Source of the DNA: Bacteroidaceae bacterium
GTDB taxonomy: Bacteria; Bacteroidota; Bacteroidia; Bacteroidales; Bacteroidaceae
Length of the DNA stretch: 49,955 nt
NCBI GenBank assembly: GCA_017468985.1
Contig: JAFUHF010000084.1
Span: 1 to 49,955, forward strand
Direction of reading: 5' to 3'
Each line of letters begins with the position of its first letter. Position 1 is the first letter of the stretch. Shown one piece after another: positions 1 through 8,601 of this stretch. Made by a program: the position numbers and the translations under genes. Below the pieces are notes generated by a model. It worked only from the letters and a program-made list of their open reading frames with translations, was not told where the DNA came from and searched no databases.

Positions 1-106
1 AGAGCAATATGGCGGGGGGGGGGAGAAAAAGCATACTCCAGTTTTCGCTCAGCAAAGAGATGGGGCTTTGCGAGGAAACTGCGGATAAGAACGGTATGCT
101 CATCAT
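1..106 (-). CDS. Possible start of a gene running off the left edge (partial)
   Basis: On the minus strand a start codon at 106 (a second ATG follows at 103) opens a frame that stays open to the window edge. It begins MMSIPFLSAVSS and runs through a short proline stretch encoded by a run of ten C. A TAATTTTG -7 element lies at 137-130, about 24 bases before the ATG, with TTGC at 160-157 and a 19-base spacer, so a transcript starting here is plausible. Only about 35 codons are visible and no family can be recognised. The homopolymer early in the frame would shift the reading frame if its length changed, as in phase-variable genes. The opposite-strand frame at 9-218 has no supporting signal. 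That this is a gene at all is inference. Confidence 0.35.
   Translation of the reverse strand, partial: MMSIPFLSAVSSQSPISLLSENWSMLFLPPPAILL
14..23. repeat. Homopolymeric G10/C10 tract
   Basis: Ten consecutive G on the plus strand. On the minus strand this is a C10 run about 28 codons after a possible start codon at 106. Tracts of this length in the first part of a gene are classic sites for slipped-strand mispairing. No other G:C homopolymer this long was noticed in the window. Confidence 0.8.
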
Positions 107-129
107 GGCCTTCGGGGTGAATTGTTTCG

Positions 130-160
130 CAAAATTACACATTTCCATAAAATGGAGCAA
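130..160 (-). promoter_or_regulatory. Putative Bacteroidetes promoter
   Basis: TAATTTTG at 137-130 on the minus strand matches TAnnTTTG. TTGC at 160-157, 19 bases upstream, is a near match to the -33 TTTG. It faces the partial frame that starts at 106. Confidence 0.45.
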
Positions 161-257
161 GGCAAATGGAAAATATTTATTAATTGAGAATGGAGCACCG
201 AAGGAGCACAGTAATTGATGAGGTAAGAAGTGAGAGAAGTAAAAGGAATCCCTCAAA

Positions 258-2168
258 TCATTTTTTCTCCTTGAACTGTGGCGGTTCGGAGAGGATGTAG
301 GGCTCGTTGTAGTGCTGATTGTTGGGGGTATCGGCCTTGCCTACACCTTGCTCCATGAGCTGGCGCAGTTCGGGCAGATGATAGCGATAGATGGCCCGGG
401 GCAGAATCTGATGCTTCTTGCAAAGACTGGCGGCCATGCCCACCACTTCGCCCATCATGCCCGTGGTACGCATTACGCGGATGGAGCCGTGGGCCACGTG
501 GGTGACGCTGATGCAACGGCCGGCCATGAAAAGGTTTTCTACATTGCGCGAGTAGAGGCAGCGATAAGGAATGGGGTAAGGATAGATGTGGGTATTGCGG
601 TTGATGGCCTTAAACTCTCCGCCAGGAAAGTGCTCGGTGTTGCGAGGGTCGGGATAGTGAAGATCGATGGGCCACGAGGCGGCAGCAGTGCCGTCTTCGT
701 GGAGCAGGTAGCGAGTAATGTCGTTCTGACTGAGTATGTAATCACCCATGAGTCGACGGCTTTCACGCTTACCGGCCACGTAGGCCACCCAGGCTAAGCG
801 ACGCCTTTTGTAGCCTAGGGAATCGGGAGCGTCGTTTTTCAGACAGCTCCAGTTGGAATAGACCACGAGCAGACCATAGTCGCGTACGCGCTCCATCTGG
901 CGTGTCTTGTCCATATTCATGCCAGTTTCCCAGGTCCATTCGCCGTAAGTAACGCGCTCGGCATTGTCGGGCGTGAAGCGGAGGCCGTAGCTGAAGCGTG
1001 GAAAAGCGGAGGGCTTAGCTTCTTCTTCGGAATACCACATGACGGAGGCACCAAGCGTGAGGGAATCGGCCTGAAGGGGAGCACGGTCTTCATGAAACTC
1101 GTCGGCCGCCTCGCGCCCCATCTTCCAGTCGGCTCCGGCAAGGTAGCCCACGGTGCCGTCGCCCGTGCAGTCGCAAAAGAGCGGTGCCTTGAAGGAAAGC
1201 TGTTGGCCCGTCTCAATGTGGCACGCCGTGACGCTCACGATGCGTCCGTCACGGGTCTGCGCTTTCTGAACATGATAATTGAGAAAGAGACGGATGTTGG
1301 GTTCGGACTGCACGAAGTCTAACTTGCGCTGATCCTCATAATAGTCTGCCGGCTTGGCATTGCCGCCGCGACGCGGATTGAATTCCCTCTGCAAGTCGCC
1401 CAACCGCGGATATGGCCCCAAACCGGAGCGACCACTCACGTGGACACGTATCTCGGAACTGTTGTTGCCGCCCAAAACGGGACGGTCGTTGATGAGAATC
1501 ACCTTGAGTCCCAAGCGTGCTGCGGCAGCCGCAGCACTGATGCCGGCCGTACCGCCGCCACACACCACGAGGTCGGCTTCGTGAACCGTTGGCATTTCGA
1601 CAACCTTGAGCTGCTCTTCACGAAGGACACGGAGCCGGTCTATCTGAAGGGGATCCATATAGGGATCGGTGGTAAAAAACAGGGCATCACAACGGCCGTC
1701 GAACCCCGTGAGGTCGCGCAAGGAGATGGTAGCCTCAAGCTGGCGGATGCTCACCTTGCCAGCCGGCTGCCACTGCCAGGAGGAACCCGTATCGCCCAAC
1801 GGAGAAGAGAGCGTCTTCTTGCCGTTCACCAACAACTGGAAAGCTCCGGGGCCCTTGCCTTCATACCAAGGCGACGTCCAATTGTAAGTACGCACAAAGG
1901 CGTAGTACGTGCCCGGCACCGGAAAGGTGACGGTAGTGGTGGCATCCTGAACAGCCTGCCCCATGCCATGAGCCAGAAGATAAGGTGACCCCATTTCGTC
2001 CATGAACTGCTGGTCGACCACCCAGCCACCCTTTTGGGCAAAACCTTCGGCTTCCACCCACAGCGTGGCAGCAGCAGAGGCAGCCAGCATACGTGGCGAA
2101 ACCATCAGAAAAACAAAAAGGAATGACAGCAGCCTGCGAAGCGGCGTGATGAAGGGAACAACGTTCAT
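258..2168 (-). CDS. Secreted FAD-dependent oxidoreductase
   Basis: The 636-residue product starts with a signal peptide (hydrophobic LLSFLFVFLMV near residues 13-23, probable cleavage after the Ala-rich stretch near 30). Residues 35-190 form a beta-rich region reminiscent of a carbohydrate-binding domain. Residues 195-600 are an FAD-dependent oxidoreductase of the GIDA/FAD_oxidored type: ADLVVCGGGTAGISAAAAAA is the Rossmann dinucleotide loop, followed by VLGGNNSSEIRVHVSG and the late NLFMAGRCISVTHVA FAD motif. Proteins of this type in Bacteroidetes are secreted and often occur in glycan-utilisation clusters; their substrate is generally unknown. The start at 2168 fits a TACCTTTG promoter element at 2201-2194. 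It is divergent from the penicillin-binding protein gene and their promoters interleave. The family is fairly sure; the function is unknown. Confidence 0.85.
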   Translation of the reverse strand: MNVVPFITPLRRLLSFLFVFLMVSPRMLAASAAATLWVEAEGFAQKGGWVVDQQFMDEMGSPYLLAHGMGQAVQDATTTVTFPVPGTYYAFVRTYNWTSPWYEGKGPGAFQLLVNGKKTLSSPLGDTGSSWQWQPAGKVSIRQLEATISLRDLTGFDGRCDALFFTTDPYMDPLQIDRLRVLREEQLKVVEMPTVHEADLVVCGGGTAGISAAAAAARLGLKVILINDRPVLGGNNSSEIRVHVSGRSGLGPYPRLGDLQREFNPRRGGNAKPADYYEDQRKLDFVQSEPNIRLFLNYHVQKAQTRDGRIVSVTACHIETGQQLSFKAPLFCDCTGDGTVGYLAGADWKMGREAADEFHEDRAPLQADSLTLGASVMWYSEEEAKPSAFPRFSYGLRFTPDNAERVTYGEWTWETGMNMDKTRQMERVRDYGLLVVYSNWSCLKNDAPDSLGYKRRRLAWVAYVAGKRESRRLMGDYILSQNDITRYLLHEDGTAAASWPIDLHYPDPRNTEHFPGGEFKAINRNTHIYPYPIPYRCLYSRNVENLFMAGRCISVTHVAHGSIRVMRTTGMMGEVVGMAASLCKKHQILPRAIYRYHLPELRQLMEQGVGKADTPNNQHYNEPYILSEPPQFKEKK

Positions 2169-2189
2169 GACGAGAGTTTTTGATGAAGG

Positions 2190-2223
2190 TTTGCAAAGGT
2201 ACGAAGAAAAAGTTGTAAATTTG
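2190..2223. promoter_or_regulatory. Interleaved divergent promoters
   Basis: Plus strand: TTTG at 2190-2193 and TAAATTTG at 2216-2223 (22-base spacer), facing the ATG at 2275. Minus strand: TACCTTTG at 2201-2194, facing the ATG at 2168. The minus -7 element lies inside the plus promoter spacer, so polymerase probably cannot occupy both at once. Confidence 0.6.
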
Positions 2224-2274
2224 CCGCACAGATTTTATTATTTCATTCTAACAACTTTTTTCATCGAGCTAAAC

Positions 2275-4587
2275 ATGGTAAGAAAAATATTGCTGGCACT
2301 ATGGCTCCTCCTGCTGTTGGGAGTGATCGGAACGGTGATGTTCTTCACGGCCATTGTCAAGGGATGGATAGGCTACGTGCCACCCATTGAGGAGCTCGAA
2401 AATCCCATCAGCAAGTTTGCCTCGCAGGTGATGAGTGCCGACGGAGTACTGATGGGAACTTGGTCGCTGAGCGAAAACCGCATCTTCGTAAACTATGATG
2501 ACATTGCTCCCTGCCTGCTGCAAGCCTTGGTGGCTACGGAAGACAAGCGCTTCTACGAGCACTCGGGCATAGACTTCCGCTCGGTGGCCAGAGCCGTGGT
2601 GAAGCGTGGCCTGATGGGGCAGCAGGAAGCCGGCGGTGGAAGTACCATTACGCAGCAGCTGGCCAAGCAGCTCTATACGCAAACCGCATCGAGTTCCACG
2701 GAACGCATCTTGCAGAAAACCATAGAGTGGGTAATCGCCGTAAAGCTGGAGCGATACTACTCCAAGGACGAAATCCTGACGCTCTACCTCAACTATTTTG
2801 ACTTCCTACACCACGCCGTAGGCATCAAGTCGGCAGCTCGCGTCTATTTCAATAAGAATCCCCACGACCTGACCGTTCCCGAAGCTGCCATGCTGGTAGG
2901 AATGTGTAAGAATCCGGCCTACTATAATCCCATTCGGAGTCCGGAGCGCGTATTGGCACGGCGCAACCTCGTACTGAACCTCATGAAGAATGAGGGCTAC
3001 CTCACAGAGAAGGAGTGTAAGGAGTATCAGCAAACAGAACTGGGGCTGGACTTCATGCGAATTTCGCACAAAGAAGGACTGGCCACCTATCTGCGCGAAT
3101 ACCTGCGCCACATCATGATGGCCAAGCGACCTGTACGCTCTGCCTATGCTTCATGGCAGGAACAGGAGTATCACGACGACTCCATTTCTTGGGAAAACGA
3201 TCCTCTGTTTGGCTGGTGTAACAAGAACCTGAAAAAAGACGGCACTCCCTATAACATCTACACGGACGGACTGAGAATCTTCACATCCGTAGATTCGCGC
3301 ATGCAGCGGTATGCTGAGGAGGCTGTCAAGGAACACATGGCTGGCTACTTGCAACCGCAGTTCGAGAAACTTCAGAAGAAGTCTGCAAGCTATCCTTTCT
3401 CCAAATCCCTTTCGAAAGAACAGCTCAAGAAGATTGTGCGTAAAAGCATCGTACAAAGCGACCGCTACCGCGTACTGAAACAGGAGGGAAAAAGCGAAGA
3501 AGAAATCGACAAACTGTTTCGGCAGAAAGTTCCCATGACGGTATTTACCTACCATGGTGATGTAGATACGACCATGAGCCCCCTCGACTCCATAATGTAT
3601 TATAAGTCGTTCCTCAGGGCTGGATTTATGTCAATGGATCCGCAAACCGGCGAAGTGAAAGCCTACGTAGGTGGCTTGGACTATGCCTATTTCCAATACG
3701 ACATGTGCATGCAGGGACGACGACAGATTGGGAGTACCATCAAGCCTTATCTTTATGCTTTGGCCATGGAAAACGGCTACACGCCGTGCGACGAGGTAGT
3801 CAACGTACAGGAAACTTACATGGTAGGCGGTAAGCCGTGGACTCCACGCAATGCCAGCAAGGCTCGCTACGGCGAAACCGTGACGCTCAAATGGGGACTT
3901 TCACAATCCAATAACTGGATTTCAGCTCACGTTATGAGTCTGATGAATCCTCACGCGTTGGTATCGCTCATTCGTACCTTCGGCGTCCAGAGCCTTGACG
4001 TATATCCTTCCATGTCGCTTTGCTTGGGCACGTGCGACATCTCCGTGGCCGAAATGGTGAGTGCTTATACAGCTTTCGTCAACCGCGGCCTGCGTGCTGC
4101 ACCCTTGCTGGTGACGCGCATTGAGGCTGGCGACGGCGAAGTAATTTCGCGTTTCAGTCCACGTTTGAACGAGGTGATCAGTGCTGAGAGTTCGTACAAA
4201 ATGCTGGATATGCTTCAGGCCGTAATCGATCAGGGAACAGGCCGCAGACTCCGCTTCAAGTATAACGTGAAAGGAGTCGTTGGAGGCAAAACGGGAACCA
4301 CCAACAACAATTCGGACGGATGGTTTATGGGATTTGTGCCACGGCTCGTATCCGGATGCTGGGTAGGCGGCGAGAACCGCGACATTCATTTCGATCTGAT
4401 GGAATACGGCCAAGGAGCCAGCATGGCGCTCCCCATCTGGGCTAAATATATGAATAAGGTATATGGCGACAAATCGTTAGGATATAGCACAGAGGAAAAG
4501 TTTAATTTCCCCGATGACTTTGAACTCTGCAACAAGATGGAAAACGACTCCATTCCTGAGAATGGCATAGACGAATTGTTTGATTAA
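2275..4587 (+). CDS. Class A penicillin-binding protein 1A (glycosyltransferase/transpeptidase)
   Basis: This bifunctional peptidoglycan synthase polymerises lipid II and cross-links the stem peptides in the periplasm. The 770-residue product has one N-terminal membrane anchor (residues 3-27). A GT51 domain follows, with ATEDKRFYEHSGIDF (catalytic Glu near 89) and GGGSTITQQLAKQLY. The transpeptidase domain has GSTIK (nucleophile Ser 487, Lys 490), SNN (545-547) and KTGT (672-675), so all catalytic motifs are intact. The frame is open further upstream to 2002, but that extension lies in the divergent oxidoreductase gene and before the promoter at 2216-2223. The start at 2275 (MVRKILLALW) places the anchor at the N-terminus. 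It is first in a tight plus-strand cluster, with kdsB 17 bases downstream. Confidence 0.95.
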   Translation: MVRKILLALWLLLLLGVIGTVMFFTAIVKGWIGYVPPIEELENPISKFASQVMSADGVLMGTWSLSENRIFVNYDDIAPCLLQALVATEDKRFYEHSGIDFRSVARAVVKRGLMGQQEAGGGSTITQQLAKQLYTQTASSSTERILQKTIEWVIAVKLERYYSKDEILTLYLNYFDFLHHAVGIKSAARVYFNKNPHDLTVPEAAMLVGMCKNPAYYNPIRSPERVLARRNLVLNLMKNEGYLTEKECKEYQQTELGLDFMRISHKEGLATYLREYLRHIMMAKRPVRSAYASWQEQEYHDDSISWENDPLFGWCNKNLKKDGTPYNIYTDGLRIFTSVDSRMQRYAEEAVKEHMAGYLQPQFEKLQKKSASYPFSKSLSKEQLKKIVRKSIVQSDRYRVLKQEGKSEEEIDKLFRQKVPMTVFTYHGDVDTTMSPLDSIMYYKSFLRAGFMSMDPQTGEVKAYVGGLDYAYFQYDMCMQGRRQIGSTIKPYLYALAMENGYTPCDEVVNVQETYMVGGKPWTPRNASKARYGETVTLKWGLSQSNNWISAHVMSLMNPHALVSLIRTFGVQSLDVYPSMSLCLGTCDISVAEMVSAYTAFVNRGLRAAPLLVTRIEAGDGEVISRFSPRLNEVISAESSYKMLDMLQAVIDQGTGRRLRFKYNVKGVVGGKTGTTNNNSDGWFMGFVPRLVSGCWVGGENRDIHFDLMEYGQGASMALPIWAKYMNKVYGDKSLGYSTEEKFNFPDDFELCNKMENDSIPENGIDELFD

Positions 4588-4604
4588 AAGAAGTACATCA
4601 CACC

Positions 4605-5408
4605 ATGCACGCAACCGAATCGCATCCCCATCATCCTTTAACGCCAGAACAAGACTTCATGGCCATTATCCCTGCGCGCTATGCCTCTACCCGTTTTCCA
4701 GGCAAACCTTTGGCCCTGCTGGGAGGAAAACCTATCATCGAAAGAGTGTATGAACGGGTGGCATCGGTGTTTAGCCATACGGTGGTAGCCACAGACGACG
4801 AGCGCATTTTTCAAACCGTAGTGGCTTTTGGGGGAAACGTCGTAATGACGAGCACGAATCATCGCAGTGGTACCGACCGCTGCCAGGAAGCCTATCAAAA
4901 GAGTAGTCTGAAAGCCAAAGTCATCGTAAACGTTCAAGGTGACGAACCATTTATTCATCCTGAACAATTACTGGCCATTCGCTCCTGCTTTAATGACCCA
5001 AAGACCGATATAGCCACTTTGGCCAAGCCCTTCAGGAAAGAAGACGGCTTGCAGGCCTTGCTCAATCCCAACAGCCCGAAGGTTGTGATAGGAACACAAG
5101 GGCGCGCGCTTTATTTCAGCCGCTCTGTCATACCATATCTGAGAAATGCGGAGCAGAAAGACTGGTTAAACCTGCATACCTACTATAAGCATATCGGTCT
5201 ATACGCTTATCGTGCTGAAGCATTACAAAAAATTACATCGCTGGCCCCCTCTCCTTTGGAAATTGCCGAATCCCTGGAGCAATTGCGCTGGTTGGAAAAC
5301 GGATTGGACATCCGCGTGGCCCTCACAGAGCAGGAAACGATCGGTATTGACACTCTAGATGACCTTCGCCGAGCTGAACAATATTTACAAGAACATTCAT
5401 CTTTCTGA
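4605..5408 (+). CDS. kdsB: 3-deoxy-manno-octulosonate cytidylyltransferase (CMP-Kdo synthetase)
   Basis: The enzyme activates Kdo with CTP to give CMP-Kdo for the lipid A inner core. The nucleotide-binding N-terminus AIIPARYASTRFPGKPL is diagnostic, followed by VVATDDERI, MTSTNHRSGTDRCQEA, NVQGDEPFI and, near the end, IGIDTLDDLRRAE. All are standard KdsB motifs. At 267 residues it is about 18 longer than most homologues, because of a His/Pro-rich leader before FMAIIPARYAS. An ATG at 4659 would give the usual length of 249, so the start is open; 4605 is kept because it places the gene 17 bases after the upstream stop. The MORN gene starts five bases after its stop, which points to cotranscription. 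Confidence 0.94.
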   Translation: MHATESHPHHPLTPEQDFMAIIPARYASTRFPGKPLALLGGKPIIERVYERVASVFSHTVVATDDERIFQTVVAFGGNVVMTSTNHRSGTDRCQEAYQKSSLKAKVIVNVQGDEPFIHPEQLLAIRSCFNDPKTDIATLAKPFRKEDGLQALLNPNSPKVVIGTQGRALYFSRSVIPYLRNAEQKDWLNLHTYYKHIGLYAYRAEALQKITSLAPSPLEIAESLEQLRWLENGLDIRVALTEQETIGIDTLDDLRRAEQYLQEHSSF

Positions 5409-5412
5409 ACAT

Positions 5413-6537
5413 ATGAACATCAAGATTATCTTCTCTATAGCCGTGGCATTCACTGCCCTTCTGCCCATTAATGCGCAAAAACTCAAGATTGGCACCTACA
5501 CCTTCAAGGATGGTGCCGTATATCAGGGCGATTTGGTAGGAGGGAAACCCAATGGCAGTGGTAAGACAACTTTTCAAAATGGCGACGTTTATGAAGGCGA
5601 ATATGTGAAAGGCAAACGGCAAGGAAAAGGCATTTATACCTTCACCGACGGAGAGAAATATGATGGCGAATGGCTTCAGGACCAGCAACACGGACGCGGT
5701 ACATTCTATTTCATGAATAACAATCGATACGAAGGATTGTGGTATCGCGATTTTCAGCAGGGCGAGGGCACCATGTACTATTATAATGGCGACATATACA
5801 ATGGCGACTGGAAGCAAGACAAGAGAGAGGGTCATGGACAGTACCGATATAAAAACGGTGCATCATACGTAGGTGATTGGAAGGACGACAAGAAAAGCGG
5901 CCACGGCACCTTCATTTGGCCCGACAGTTCCGTATATAAAGGATCTTGGAATGATAATCAGCGCAATGGAAAAGGAACCTTTAGATATGCCAATGGAGAC
6001 GAATATCAAGGTGACTGGCTCAACGACGCCCAACATGGCAAGGGCATCTACCACTTTGCCAACGGAAACGTTTACGAAGGAGAATATCAACATGGCGAAC
6101 GCACAGGAACCGGCATCTTCACTTTCAGCAATGGCAATAAGTACGTAGGACAATTTCATGGTGGCGAACAAAGCGGTCAAGGAACCTACACTTGGAAGAA
6201 CGGAGCTGAATACAAAGGCCAATGGAAAGCTAACCAACGCCACGGAGAAGGTACATATACATGGCCTAACCACGACGTATATCAGGGGCAGTGGGCTGGT
6301 GGAAAAATGCACGGCGAAGGCATACTCCGGTTAGCTAATGGAACAAAGTTCAAAGGCACATTCAAGAATGGTGTGAAAGATGGTCAGTGCATAGAGGAAG
6401 ACAAGGATGGTTTGCGCTTCGAAGGTAGTTATCATGACGGCCGACGCCACGGCCCATTTGTAGAGAAAGACAAAAACGGAAACATTGTACGTCAGGGAAC
6501 CTATGACCACGGAGTAGCCATCGAAAATCAGCCCTAA
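5413..6537 (+). CDS. Secreted MORN-repeat protein
   Basis: The 374-residue product has a signal peptide (MNIKIIFSIAVAFTALLPINAQ, cleavage probably after NAQ). The rest is about 14 consecutive 23-residue MORN repeats of the form Y-x-G-x-W/Y-x(5)-G-x-G-x-Y/F-x-x-x-NG. The last two copies are degenerate and end in a short RQGTYDHG half repeat. MORN repeats form elongated beta sheets that bind proteins or lipids; no catalytic domain is present. The frame is open upstream to 5359, but that part lies inside kdsB and would bury the signal peptide, so 5413 is used. It sits between kdsB and glgB with gaps of 4 and 29 bases. A role as an envelope scaffold is only an inference from export and context. 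Confidence 0.88.
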   Translation: MNIKIIFSIAVAFTALLPINAQKLKIGTYTFKDGAVYQGDLVGGKPNGSGKTTFQNGDVYEGEYVKGKRQGKGIYTFTDGEKYDGEWLQDQQHGRGTFYFMNNNRYEGLWYRDFQQGEGTMYYYNGDIYNGDWKQDKREGHGQYRYKNGASYVGDWKDDKKSGHGTFIWPDSSVYKGSWNDNQRNGKGTFRYANGDEYQGDWLNDAQHGKGIYHFANGNVYEGEYQHGERTGTGIFTFSNGNKYVGQFHGGEQSGQGTYTWKNGAEYKGQWKANQRHGEGTYTWPNHDVYQGQWAGGKMHGEGILRLANGTKFKGTFKNGVKDGQCIEEDKDGLRFEGSYHDGRRHGPFVEKDKNGNIVRQGTYDHGVAIENQP

Positions 6538-6566
6538 CCTTTTCTCTTTACCTTTATTATTTTTCC

Positions 6567-8588
6567 ATGCCTGCCCCTAAGCTATCTCTTATTCAGAACG
6601 ATCCTTGGCTGCAGCCATACGAACAAACTATTGTGGACCGCTTGCTACACGCTAAAGACGTAGAACAAAAGCTCACAGAAAATTGTAGTAATCTCACAGA
6701 GTTTGCTTCAGGCCACCTCTATTTCGGTCTGCACCATACGGAGCAAGGAGATTGGGTGTTTAGAGAGTGGGCTCCCAATGCCACAAGCATTCACCTTATT
6801 GGTGATTTTAGCCATTGGCAGGAACTTCAGGAATTCCGCCTTCAAGCCTTAGATCACGGCGTCTGGGAAATACATATTCCTGCCAAAACCATCCACCACG
6901 GTCAGCACTATAAGCTATTGGTGCGCTGGAAGGGCGGACAAGGAGAACGCATACCGGCATGGTGCCGTCGAGTGGTACAAGACCCCGTAACCCACCTATT
7001 TTCAGCACAGGTTTGGGAGCCAGATGAACGTTATGAATTCCGTATACCCTACTTCGTACCTGATCGCCATCCGCTGCTCATCTATGAATGCCACATTGGC
7101 ATGTCATTAGACGAAGAAAAGGTTGGAACATGGAACGAGTTCCGCCAACTCATTCTTCCGCGCATTGCCGAAGAAGGCTACAACTGCATTCAAATCATGG
7201 CCATTCAGGAACATCCCTATTATGGCAGTTTTGGGTACCACGTATCCAGTTTCTTTGCACCATCCAGTCGCTTTGGTACTCCTGAAGAACTGAAATGTCT
7301 CGTTGACGAAGCCCATGCTTTGGGAATTGCCGTTATTATGGATTTGGTCCACAGCCACGCTGTTCGCAATGAGCAGGAAGGCCTCGGACTTTTCGCCGGT
7401 GACCAGGCTCAATACTTCTACCCTGGAAAGCGCGGCCATCACGCAGGATGGGACAGTCTGTGTTTCGACTACGGAAAGCCCGATGTTCTCCATTTCCTAC
7501 TCTCCAACTGCAAATACTGGCTCGAAGAATTCCACTTTGACGGTTTTCGCTTCGACGGCGTCACTTCCATGCTCTACCTAAGCCACGGCATGGGCCAGAA
7601 TTTTACTTCTTACGCAGATTATTACAACGGCATGGAAGACGATAACGCCATCACCTACCTCATGCTGGCCAATCGCCTCATCCACGAGATTCGTCCCCAT
7701 GCCATCACCATTGCCGAGGAAGTTTCGGGCATGCCAGGGCTGGCCAGCCCACAATCTGCCGGTGGCTATGGCTTTGACTACCGCATGGCCATGAACATTC
7801 CTGATTATTGGATTAAACTTATCAAGGAACAACCTGACGAAAACTGGCGTCCGTCCTCCATCTATTGGGAACTTACCAACCGTCGGCAAGATGAGTTCAC
7901 CGTTTCATACTCAGAAAGCCACGACCAAGCTTTGGTGGGAGACAAAACCATTATCTTTCGTCTGGCCGATGCCGACATGTATTGGCACTTCCTGAAAGGT
8001 AGTGAAACACCCATTGTATCACGTGCTGTAGCACTACACAAGATGATACGTCTCATCACAGCTACCACCATGAATGGTGCTTATCTCAATTTCATGGGCA
8101 ACGAGTTTGGCCATCCAGAATGGATAGATTTTCCACGCGAAGGCAACGGCTGGAGCCACCGTTATGCGCGCCGTCAGTGGCATTTAGCCGATGACCCATC
8201 CTTGCTCTATTCCTGCCTGCTCCGTTTTGATCGCGCCATGATTCAGTTGCTTAAATCGCTGCCTGGCTTTGAGCGCACCAGTTTGCAGCAAGTGTGGGTG
8301 AACGACGAAGATCAGGTACTGGCATACAGTCGCGATTCCCTGCTCTTTGTATTTAACTTCAGTCCTACCAAGAGCTATGCTGACTATTGTCTGCCCGTTG
8401 CTCCTGGCAGCTACCGCACAGTACTCAACACAGACCATCCCCTTTTTGGCGGCTTTGGCCTCACCGATGACGAGATAACACATTTTTCTCTGCCCGACAC
8501 TTCGCTGTCAGAGCGCCATCTAGCTCGACTCCAACTCTATCTACCAGCACGCTCCGCACAGGTGCTTTCGAGAAACAGAGAAATGTGA
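6567..8588 (+). CDS. glgB: 1,4-alpha-glucan branching enzyme
   Basis: The enzyme creates alpha-1,6 branches in glycogen in the cytoplasm. At 673 residues it matches the eukaryotic-like GlgB used by Bacteroidetes. The N-terminus LIQNDPWLQPYEQTI leads into a CBM48 domain (about 55-140, FREWAPNATSIHLIGDFSHW). The GH13 barrel follows, with FDGFRFDGVTSMLY (nucleophile Asp near 330), TIAEEVSGMPG (acid/base Glu near 384) and YSESHDQALVGDKT (third Asp near 453). A C-terminal beta domain closes the protein. It follows the MORN gene by 29 bases and is followed 13 bases later by a membrane protein. No other glycogen gene is in the window. Confidence 0.96.
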   Translation: MPAPKLSLIQNDPWLQPYEQTIVDRLLHAKDVEQKLTENCSNLTEFASGHLYFGLHHTEQGDWVFREWAPNATSIHLIGDFSHWQELQEFRLQALDHGVWEIHIPAKTIHHGQHYKLLVRWKGGQGERIPAWCRRVVQDPVTHLFSAQVWEPDERYEFRIPYFVPDRHPLLIYECHIGMSLDEEKVGTWNEFRQLILPRIAEEGYNCIQIMAIQEHPYYGSFGYHVSSFFAPSSRFGTPEELKCLVDEAHALGIAVIMDLVHSHAVRNEQEGLGLFAGDQAQYFYPGKRGHHAGWDSLCFDYGKPDVLHFLLSNCKYWLEEFHFDGFRFDGVTSMLYLSHGMGQNFTSYADYYNGMEDDNAITYLMLANRLIHEIRPHAITIAEEVSGMPGLASPQSAGGYGFDYRMAMNIPDYWIKLIKEQPDENWRPSSIYWELTNRRQDEFTVSYSESHDQALVGDKTIIFRLADADMYWHFLKGSETPIVSRAVALHKMIRLITATTMNGAYLNFMGNEFGHPEWIDFPREGNGWSHRYARRQWHLADDPSLLYSCLLRFDRAMIQLLKSLPGFERTSLQQVWVNDEDQVLAYSRDSLLFVFNFSPTKSYADYCLPVAPGSYRTVLNTDHPLFGGFGLTDDEITHFSLPDTSLSERHLARLQLYLPARSAQVLSRNREM

Positions 8589-8601
8589 GCCCCCGATATT
8601 T

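Noticed and set aside
9-218. Plus-strand frame at the left edge
   Set aside because: No promoter or motif. It starts in the G tract, and the minus strand has a better promoter and start.
2002-2274. N-terminal extension of the penicillin-binding protein
   Set aside because: It overlaps the divergent oxidoreductase gene and lies upstream of the likely promoter. The membrane anchor begins at 2275.
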